Under the pieces are notes generated by a model. The model worked only from the letters and a program-made list of their open reading frames with translations. It had not been told where the DNA came from and did not search any database. 64,000 bases of DNA from Lagopus muta (taxonomy: Eukaryota; Chordata; Aves; Galliformes; Phasianidae). Below are positions 60,876-64,000 of this stretch, piece by piece (position 1 is the stretch's first letter; every line of letters starts with the position of its first letter). The stretch covers positions 19,463,501 to 19,527,500 of the forward strand of contig NC_064437.1 in NCBI RefSeq assembly GCF_023343835.1, given 5' to 3'. The position numbers were made by a program, and so were the translations under genes.

Positions 60876-63433
60876 GTGCTCCAGATCTACTGAAAAGAGA
60901 CAATCAACTTCTGATCACCTCCAGTGGTCTAAATAGAGAACAAAAGGAATCAAGAAATCAACTCTCAGTTCTGCGATACCCAACTTCTCCCAGGCAGAGG
61001 CAGGTAGGAGAAATCATATTCCCAATGACAAAGATGTACACAATTACATTAGAGAGATTAGCCACATGTGACTACTCATAATAATTACATTAGAAACTGA
61101 GAATGGAAAGTATCAGCGATCATCTTTGCAACATTGTGCCTATATGCAGGATTTCCATTTCATTTAATTTGCAAAACAAAGCTTTGCAGATACATTTTTA
61201 AATGACTATATATTGCGGATTTTAATTAAAATATACTCAAAATCCTGTATCATTTGCAATGAACACAATTCTGCCTCTATGAGAACACAAGCATGCATGT
61301 TTGCAAATTAATAAATATACTAAGTGATATTTAGCACATTCAAATTAAGTGTTTTTTGTGAATTTGAAAAGCTTATGGGAACAAAGTGCCATGAAGACCT
61401 GCTGCCTTCATAAAATAATCTTTCAATAAAAACATGGATTGACTGCTCCATGAGACTTGGTTTCATCAGTGCCTCCATACCAGAAAACTGAATATTTAAC
61501 GTCAGTTGTTTATGTAAAAAGATTTTGCCAAGCTTTTGAATTCACTTGACAGACTAATTGTCCAGTGATGTATTCCTTCAGCTAAAATTAGTGAAAATAG
61601 ATCTTTCCAGAGGTCATAGATTGTATTATTTCTTGCTTCTCTTCATGCAAACTGGCTTTGACTTCAACATTTTCAGCCAGACCTTAACCAGCAGTTACAA
61701 TCGAGCTCAGACAAGTTTCTCTGCCTAATCTTTCGTCACTCTTCAAAGTAAAAAAAAATACACACACACATATATGTATGTTTGCATCTCAATTAAGCCC
61801 TTTCCCAGCTCAGTTTAATCTCCCCATTATCACACACCAAATTCCTGCACCAGTGGATCCATTCTGCCCATTACTCCTCACCATAAGCTTCATCCTGATG
61901 ATCTCACCCTTGGAGGTCCCCAGCAAGACCCTGCTCCTGTAGTGCTCACACAACTCTTGCCTTGGCTGTCACTCAAGATCACTTTTAACATCCCTTTTGC
62001 CCTGTTCAGTCTGTGTCTTAGAACACACATATACATTTGATACACAGAATAACGCCCTTTTCCTTGCAAACGTTTTTTTCTCTGTATACCGGGTTTACCT
62101 ATGTTGAACAAGCTCCTCAGTATGTCTGTCAGAAATCACTTCTTAAAACCAAATCTTCTGCACTTTCTATAACATAAATCCCAATTTGACTGACTTGCTA
62201 TCGGTCTCCGTGCCTCCTTTGACCTTGTCATAAAAAAAAATAAACTTCTGATTTTAGTCCTAGTCCAGGGGTAATTTCTCTTCCTCGCAGAATCTTATAA
62301 TCCTTCCCCCATAGATCCTCATTTAAAGCCATACTCTGAATTGAGGAAGCTTAAGAACAGGAGTGTAATTTCCAAGCTGAACCAAGGGATGGTGCTCCAG
62401 CAGAAGAGCAAACAAAAATAAGGATCTATGAAGCATTATCACTTTACCTGGTTATTCACCAGATACTACTTTCAAATTTACCACACTTGACATATAAATC
62501 AAAGAAAAATGCAGCAGCACAGAAAAGAGAGAAAATCAGAAAGAATCAGTGATCATAACTCCCCGGTTCCCCATATAGCACAGAATTCCACTGAAGATAC
62601 ACATGCATATTATTCACATATCACCTTTGCATTTAGTCAAACTCCATTGCAATATGTGGTTGAGTATAATAACTTTTAGACTCATGAATTTCTTTTCTTA
62701 TTAAAAAGTGCAAAGCAAGGAATGTTATATACAGGCAGTATTTTGCAAAATGCATGTGTATACATTTATTAGAAATCTTGTATTGACTGAAAAAACAAGG
62801 TATCCATATATAAGGCACACAAAGAAAAAATACTGACATCAGGTATTAAGGACAAAAGCTTTGTACACCACAAGCAAATCTTGCTTCCCACTGCTTTACA
62901 CTACTCTGTGCAGAAACACCCAAATTGTGATGGAAAAGAAAACAACAGGTGAACACCCAGTTGAAATAACACTTGCACCTAGTTTCAAGACTCCATGGAT
63001 GGAGCTAAGACTGAAATCAGAGTTTCAATGGACATTGAAATCCCATTTTAAAAGACTGCAACCCAAAATTTATCTTCCTTTCAAAAACTGTGAAGTTCAA
63101 GATACAAGTATTGCCTCCTCACATGTTTCTAGATCTCAAAAGCATCAAAATAAGCTCATACATTAGCCTCTAAACCTTGCAATGGAAAAAGCTCCAGTGT
63201 AAAATTCTTTTATTGACTGGAATCGAAGAAAATTTCAAAGCATCACAGTCTATTAATGCTGTGGGAGATAATTAAAAGGATATGGACAAAAAAATAAAGC
63301 AAGCAACACTTAAAATGAAGGCACAGATGCAAACAATAATAATCTGTAGTAAAACAACCCTGAAAGTCCATGCATAGGCAGGAGAAATGGAAAAGCAGGA
63401 AGTTTTTTCTGTACTTCTATTCTCATTCTAGTC

Positions 63434-63435
<2 letters not shown>
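60876..63435. other. AT-rich non-coding stretch
   Basis: A TATA/CA simple stretch at about 61757-61780. A very pyrimidine-rich acceptor-like tract on the minus strand (about 62490-62550) leads to a segment with stops in all frames. The 101-codon plus ORF at 62861-63166 has no recognised domain. Confidence 0.5.

Positions 63436-63474
<39 letters not shown>
63436..63474 (+). repeat. Poly(T) tract, 39 nt
   Basis: Homopolymer T. On the minus strand it follows a GC-richer block (63540-63650), but that block has no recognisable retrogene. Confidence 0.93.
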
Positions 63475-63478
<4 letters not shown>

Positions 63479-64000
63479 AAGATGAGCATTACCTTATATA
63501 TTGCTTTTTCCTCACTCCGGAAACTAGCCCAGGGCTGACACACTGTTATCATGCACAGCACAGGAGAGGTGGCAGCAACCCAGCCTGTAGGTCACCTCCT
63601 GCAGCCCCAGAGCCCAGCTCACAGCCTTCATATCCACTTCAGGTTCTCTGTGCTATGCAAAAGTAACTTATGAAGTTTTAAAATGCTAGTTCCAGTGGAA
63701 TTGTAATTGGTTGGCAAGCAGGAGCAAACAATCACCATCCTTCATGCAATTTTTCAGTTAACCACATAAAACCTGAGCAAACAGTTAATTTTAACCAACC
63801 CCTCTGCAACCACACCTCACATAGTCCGTGTCAGCTTCTGGTCCTACTAGTCCTGCTTTGATTAAAACCGGCAACCTCTAAATCAGATGAGGAAAATCAG
63901 AGAACATCACTTGCTTAAGCTAATTAAGCAAACCTAACTTTCACCAGCTGAGGACATAGTCTTGATAATTTTATGACCCTTAAATATCAGAAAGTAACTT
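63475..64000. other. GC-richer end region with two weak exon-like segments
   Basis: Minus strand: a segment from about 63869 down to about 63813 follows TTCCTCATCTGATTTAG|, is open in one frame (RLPVLIKAGLVGPEADTDY) and ends at TAT|GTGAGG. A second segment from about 63650 to 63594 is open (HREPEVDMKAVSW) and ends at GGAG|GTGACC, with a weak acceptor. Both would be 57 nt and phase 0-0. No family is recognised, and both could be chance. Confidence 0.2.

Noticed and set aside
62445-62560. Minus-strand segment with a superb pyrimidine tract and CAG|GTAAAG donor
   Set aside because: The 38-nt segment between the signals has stops in all three frames, so it is not a coding exon. It serves as a reminder that splice motifs alone are weak evidence here.
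1-64000. CRISPR arrays, operons, prophage, phage defence islands, tRNA/rRNA genes
   Set aside because: No direct repeat-spacer arrays, no compact gene strings and no cloverleaf or rRNA signatures. The sequence is vertebrate nuclear DNA.
1-64000. Endogenous retrovirus or solo LTR
   Set aside because: No paired LTRs, primer-binding site or gag/pol motifs were recognised by eye. An old solo LTR cannot be excluded without a repeat library.

Overview
The window reads as nuclear DNA of a bird, most likely a galliform (chicken or a close relative). The evidence is twelve CR1 LINE fragments carrying the typical avian 3' octamer tail (ATTCTGTGA-like), two remnants of a Galluhop-type mariner transposon, AT-rich sequence with scattered poly(A/T) and dinucleotide tracts, and no compact genes or operons. 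It looks like a large intron or a gene-poor intergenic region. No complete protein-coding gene, no CpG-island-like promoter, and no recognisable tRNA, rRNA, snRNA or known miRNA was found.

Layout. 1-18 kb is mostly unique AT-rich DNA with small CR1 tails (about 5.7, 7.7 and 13.0 kb), a 194-bp pure polypurine tract (9.1-9.3 kb), a homeodomain-motif-rich block (12.0-12.5 kb) and an internally deleted mariner (16.0-16.3 kb). 18.4-25.0 kb is the repeat-dense part: four CR1 copies, all on the minus strand, including a 1.1-kb copy whose RT-encoding part is split by a 28-nt homopolymer, and a younger 0.43-kb copy with an open ORF2 C-terminus. 25-36 kb is unique sequence with CR1 tails at 27.2 and 30.2 kb, a mariner end at 30.1 kb and an old CR1 at 32.3-32.8 kb. 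36-64 kb is again mainly unique, with CA/TA and TA microsatellites, one plus-strand CR1 (53.3-53.7 kb) and a very short young CR1 end with an internal 21-bp tandem duplication (60.8 kb).

Possible gene content. Several minus-strand segments have splice-like borders and a single open frame: 45481-45545, 38189-38307, 35239-35337, 8930-8991 and 3215-3316. Some have matching codon phases and could be successive or alternative exons of one minus-strand transcript ending near 3.2 kb. I do not recognise the protein. Equally good splice signals flank stop-filled segments elsewhere in the window, so this is a hypothesis, not an annotation.

I found no clear undescribed biological system. The most testable leads are the minus-strand exon chain, the 116-codon frame with one internal stop at 2969-3316, and the two enhancer-like AT-rich blocks.
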